Source: Simkaniaceae bacterium (GTDB taxonomy: Bacteria; Chlamydiota; Chlamydiia; Chlamydiales; Simkaniaceae). From it: a stretch of 64,000 nucleotides of DNA. Location of the stretch: NCBI GenBank assembly GCA_018399075.1, contig CP073763.1, forward strand, positions 186,001 to 250,000. Direction: 5' to 3'. Under the pieces are notes generated by a model, which saw only the letters and a program-made list of their open reading frames with translations, was not told the origin of the DNA and ran no database searches. Of this stretch, positions 60,721 through 64,000 are shown piece after piece. Every line of letters begins with the position of its first letter. The first letter of the stretch is position 1. Made by a program: the position numbers and the translations under genes.

Positions 60721-63058
60721 CAACATTTCCAAAAAGGAGTTTTAAACTATTATCAAAAAGGCGTTTTTTATGACGCTTTTTCGCTTCTTGAACCCTTTCA
60801 AGAAACTCTGGGAGATCTCCCGGTCTTTTCATAAGTTGTTCATGTCTGAGTTTCTCAAACTCACTTTTTACATCGAAAATAATATGGGGCGTAATAAAGA
60901 AAAACATCTCTGTCTTTTCGTCGGTCATTTTTGAATCGCCAAAAAACTTTCCAATGCCAGGAAGTTCCCCTAAAAAGGGAAGCTTGCTATTCGTGTCTTC
61001 TGCCGTTTTTTCCCTTAAGCCCCCTAAAATAACGGTCTCGCCATCCACAACACGGACATGATTTTCAACATGGCGACGACTGACAGAAGGACGATCATTT
61101 TGAACATTTTTCTTAATTGTATCAAAGGTAACATTCGTTTCTAATGTCACAAAATGCTTGTCATCATCGGGATGTTCAGGATCATGAATTGTGGGGGTGA
61201 TGACAATCGTTGTTCCATATTGTGCCCTGGAAAAGGACTGTTGAAAAGCAATCCCTTTATTGGTGTCAATAGGTGCAGCTCCATTATCAATGGAGATCTC
61301 TTCAACAAGAGAGATTTGCGCTGGTGTTTGATTCAAAGTTGTCACTGATGGAGCTGCATTAATGCGGATATCTTCTTGAGACATTAAAAAGTTATAAGCG
61401 ATATCAAATGCAGGCCAAAAATCATTCGGTTTTTTTCTGAAAATGAAAAAATCTACAATTCCTTTGCGAGGAACCCCTGGGCCTGTTTCGTACTTTAATC
61501 CTGTTTCATGAGAGTTTGTCGCAGCCGATCCCAACCTAAGAAGATTCAGGCCAAAGTTATTATGATTTTTTATTCTCTTTTCAAAAAGAAGGACTTCGAT
61601 TTGAACCATTTTCTTAGGAACATCCAGTTTACGGATAAGCTCTTTGATTTTATCAAGGGTGTCCCGCCGGACAACCATCATGATCGCTCCCGTTTTTGGA
61701 TAGGGAATAAAATTCGTAGTATAGGATTTTTCTTTTTGAGCTTCGATCGTTGCAGCTACCGCTGTTGGAGGATGAACAACGGTTGAATAAGGCGGAGGGC
61801 CATAAGATGGTGGTGCAAGCTGCTGCCCAGGTGGGGGATCTAAAGGACGGGGTGGAGGCAAGGGGTCTAGCTCGGGAGTTGGCTCTTGTCCTTCAACGCC
61901 AGAATAAATCAATGAGGCATAAACTTTTTCTAAAACCTCTGCAATATCGATAGGATCACTATGGCGGCAATTGTACCAATAAACAGTCATTGCCATGGGG
62001 TCTTCGATCTGCCCTTCGGTCTCCTTAATTAAGGATTCCGCCTTTTCGACCAAATCTTTAGGGCCAATGAGGACGAGAGATCCTTCGTTTGCCAGTGGAA
62101 GAATAATAAGGTCATCACCCTCACCTTTGGTCAAACCAATCCTAGGCCTTTTAGTTAAGTCCCCAAAATAAGCGGTCAAAATCTTTTCCATTTCAGATGG
62201 TTTGAGACGGCTCAAAGGGAGAACGCGGGTGAGCTTTTCATTTTCTTTTTCCCAAACTGCTTCATAAAGGGCCAGGAGCTTCTCAATCTCTTCCTTCGAA
62301 GAGATAATCGCAATTTTATATCCCACTTGATAGACAAAAGTCATTTTAGGATCACGGAAACGTTCAAAAAATTGAGAAACCCCTTTGATCCTTTCTGGAG
62401 GGGGAGAAAAAACATAGGCTATTCTCGATCTCGGAGGGATGCGCATCAAGTCAATAGGGTTATTAAGTACCTGATCGACAGCAACTAGATCTTGCTTCAA
62501 GATGTAAAGCTGCCTTGTATATGAATTCAGTTGCTTCACTCCAATCCCATTATGGGAAAGGATAATTTCAAGGAGATCACTCCAACACTCCCTTGGGATG
62601 GGAATACCTGAGTGCATATGAAGTTTCATGGAGAGAATTTCAGGTGGGATAATATAGAGATAGTCATGAGATCCATACTCCATGATGAGTTGGGTCATGC
62701 TGGTTTCTTCTTGATCCCATAAAGCATACCCTTCATCATCCTTCTTAGACTCATTAACCGCTAGGTCATGCCACTCTTTTTCAAGGTCGGTAATCTCTAC
62801 TCGGATTTGATTCACATCGATTAAAAGCTGGTGATAATCTTCTTCATTTGCCCCATCTTTATGATACTCGTTTACGAGATCATATTTTTCTTCCATTGAC
62901 AGCCGAAGACTCCTTAACTGAGCATTAACTTCATTCAAATAGCTACGGAGCTCTTTCTCCTCTTTCTGAAGGAGAAGGGCATCGCGCTTTTCTTCAATGG
63001 TTTGCCCATGTAAAGCTGTTATACAAAAGAAGAATATGAGCCCTAATTTAATCTTCAC
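60713..63058 (-). CDS. gspD: Type II secretion secretin GspD
   Basis: The 781-residue outer-membrane pore. Signal peptide MKIKLGLIFFFCITALHGQ. Residues 20-115 are charged and coiled-coil-like, which is not usual for GspD. N-domains follow (LPLSRLKPSEMEKILTAYFG), then a Pro-rich linker near residues 385-435, then the secretin domain ending in GETVILGGLREKTAED and FFFITPHII. The pore-forming segments are intact. Overlaps the upstream gene by 11 bases. Confidence 0.94.
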   Translation of the reverse strand: MKIKLGLIFFFCITALHGQTIEEKRDALLLQKEEKELRSYLNEVNAQLRSLRLSMEEKYDLVNEYHKDGANEEDYHQLLIDVNQIRVEITDLEKEWHDLAVNESKKDDEGYALWDQEETSMTQLIMEYGSHDYLYIIPPEILSMKLHMHSGIPIPRECWSDLLEIILSHNGIGVKQLNSYTRQLYILKQDLVAVDQVLNNPIDLMRIPPRSRIAYVFSPPPERIKGVSQFFERFRDPKMTFVYQVGYKIAIISSKEEIEKLLALYEAVWEKENEKLTRVLPLSRLKPSEMEKILTAYFGDLTKRPRIGLTKGEGDDLIILPLANEGSLVLIGPKDLVEKAESLIKETEGQIEDPMAMTVYWYNCRHSDPIDIAEVLEKVYASLIYSGVEGQEPTPELDPLPPPRPLDPPPGQQLAPPSYGPPPYSTVVHPPTAVAATIEAQKEKSYTTNFIPYPKTGAIMMVVRRDTLDKIKELIRKLDVPKKMVQIEVLLFEKRIKNHNNFGLNLLRLGSAATNSHETGLKYETGPGVPRKGIVDFFIFRKKPNDFWPAFDIAYNFLMSQEDIRINAAPSVTTLNQTPAQISLVEEISIDNGAAPIDTNKGIAFQQSFSRAQYGTTIVITPTIHDPEHPDDDKHFVTLETNVTFDTIKKNVQNDRPSVSRRHVENHVRVVDGETVILGGLREKTAEDTNSKLPFLGELPGIGKFFGDSKMTDEKTEMFFFITPHIIFDVKSEFEKLRHEQLMKRPGDLPEFLERVQEAKKRHKKRLFDNSLKLLFGNVDG

Positions 63059-64000
63059 TAAAAATCTCGTAATCCTCTATCGGTTCAAGTTTTTGACTGG
63101 GATTGTTTCGCATCGGTCCCGTTGAATTGTCTTCTGAAGGTAGTGGGCCAATTTTAGTTGAAAAGGTATTTTTTGTGGGAGGAGAATGTTCTCCACCCTT
63201 AATTTGAGTCATCGGAAGCCTTACAAAGTGTTGTTCTGTTCGCATCGGATTAAAGAGCGTACCACAAAAAACTTCTTTCCCGTCAGATTTTTCAAGGCCA
63301 TCAAAAACAAAAAGATCTCCCATAATATCTAACTTTAAAAGAGCTTCAACTTCATAGTAATTCTTAATTGTATGCCAGCCTGTTGTTGTGTGAACAAGCC
63401 AATCTCCCTCTTTTAGAATCGTTGCACGATTATCAATCCTACATGAAACGCGAGATGATGTTCGTCTTCGTAGTCTCGTGAAAATATCTTCAGCGCGAAG
63501 AGAAATTAATGAAATGCGTTCCTTACTGAAGGTTAAGAGGACTGATTCCATTCCCTCTTTATCCCAAAGCATCAACTCTACCTTATAAGGAGAAATGGCA
63601 ACCACTTTTCCCATAGGATAACCTTTTGTTTTCAGCGAAGGAGTCCATTCTCCATCCTTCCAAATAAAGGTGTCTCCTTCGTTGATAAAGAGGATCTTAC
63701 TTTCTTTCCCTGTTTGTATTTCAAGGCGTTCCCTCCCTTTATAGGCCTGATATTCATCTCCTCCATACCTTTCATAAAGCTTATCGGGCCCCCACCATTT
63801 CCCATTTTTTAAGGCCTCACTCCCTAACTTAAGGAGAGGATCGGTAACCTCCTCAACCCTCTTGGTCTCCCACTTTTGCTTTACTTTAAACTCTCTCATT
63901 TCATTGAGAAGCTTTTCTCCCTCTTCGTTAATGAGTTCAATTCCCATCTCAAGCCAGTCGTCTCCATTTTCATCAATCTTTGGCTTAATCCATAAAGGGG
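63048..64000 (-). CDS. Unknown gene upstream of gspD, partial
   Basis: At least 316 codons open to the window edge; the reading frame continues through 64000 without a stop, so the true start is outside and the Met at 63947 is internal. A soluble beta-rich protein (KILFINEGDTFIWKDGEWTP and VRLPMTQIKGGE) with a disordered C-terminus. No membrane helix is visible in the part seen. By position it matches the unknown protein before gspD in Chlamydia. A GspC-like or secretin-assembly role is possible but unproven. Confidence 0.7.
   Translation of the reverse strand, partial: PLWIKPKIDENGDDWLEMGIELINEEGEKLLNEMREFKVKQKWETKRVEEVTDPLLKLGSEALKNGKWWGPDKLYERYGGDEYQAYKGRERLEIQTGKESKILFINEGDTFIWKDGEWTPSLKTKGYPMGKVVAISPYKVELMLWDKEGMESVLLTFSKERISLISLRAEDIFTRLRRRTSSRVSCRIDNRATILKEGDWLVHTTTGWHTIKNYYEVEALLKLDIMGDLFVFDGLEKSDGKEVFCGTLFNPMRTEQHFVRLPMTQIKGGEHSPPTKNTFSTKIGPLPSEDNSTGPMRNNPSQKLEPIEDYEIFSED

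Noticed and set aside
1-64000. CRISPR array, complete insertion sequence or integrated phage
   Set aside because: No regularly spaced repeats, intact transposase, integrase or phage structural genes were seen on either strand.

Overview
The window is an AT-rich, gene-dense bacterial chromosome segment of the phylum Chlamydiota, most likely an amoeba-associated or environmental lineage (Parachlamydiales, Simkania-like) rather than Chlamydia itself. The lineage call rests on gene neighbourhoods that I recall from Chlamydia: glgC next to a metallophosphoesterase, mutL-pepP, dnaB/mnmG/lplA, sdhCAB followed by tatD, an exbB-exbD-tonB-like-tolB-pal-LysM run, and a type II secretion operon ending in gspG. 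Genes absent from pathogenic Chlamydia as far as I recall (thymidine kinase, class III adenylate cyclase, CrcB, a GT92-type glycosyltransferase) point to an environmental relative. The genus cannot be fixed from sequence alone.

Layout. 0-8 kb: glycogen synthesis (glgC), a phosphoesterase, an unknown protein, then three pseudopilin-like genes (GspI/J/K-like) interrupted by an OPT peptide transporter, and a PhoR-like histidine kinase. 8-11.5 kb: thymidine kinase, MFS transporter and an unknown protein with a perfect 45-bp in-frame tandem duplication. 11.6-17.4 kb, minus strand: five overlapping genes mutL-pepP-adenylate cyclase-crcB-DUF190. 17.5-23.7 kb: PepF peptidase, exported Nudix protein, tRNA-Ser(GCU), a membrane AAA+ ATPase and two unknowns. 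23.7-31.7 kb: dnaB, a small HTH protein, DUF4396, a 30-residue basic ribosomal-type protein, mnmG, a degenerate REC-GGDEF protein, lipoate ligase and a glycosyltransferase. 31.8-43 kb: succinate dehydrogenase, tatD, the Tol-Pal-like envelope operon, an OmpR-type regulator and an MFS transporter. 43-57 kb: envelope, TPR and membrane proteins, including a secreted TPR protein, a 1301-residue VWA protein and rsmD in one operon, and an 874-codon secreted protein made of about 30 MORN-like repeats. 57-64 kb, minus strand: the type II secretion core gspD-E-F-G-H with an upstream gene cut by the window edge.

How the genes fit together. The two gsp loci, about 50 kb apart, plausibly supply one type II secretion machine: secretin, ATPase, platform and major pseudopilin at one locus, minor pseudopilins at the other. 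Several secreted or exported proteins nearby (MORN-repeat protein, TPR-VWA pair, exported Nudix, short lipoproteins) are candidate cell-surface or secreted components. Most genes overlap by ATGA or sit within tens of bases, and four convergent pairs overlap at their tails. Several intergenic sites look like good sigma-70 promoters, the best being the divergent mutL/pepF pair with superimposed -10 boxes and a TTGATA-N16-TATAAT promoter before the TPR-VWA operon.

Limits: function calls come from motif reading without database searches. Promoters and hairpins are read by eye. Unknown proteins are labelled as such.
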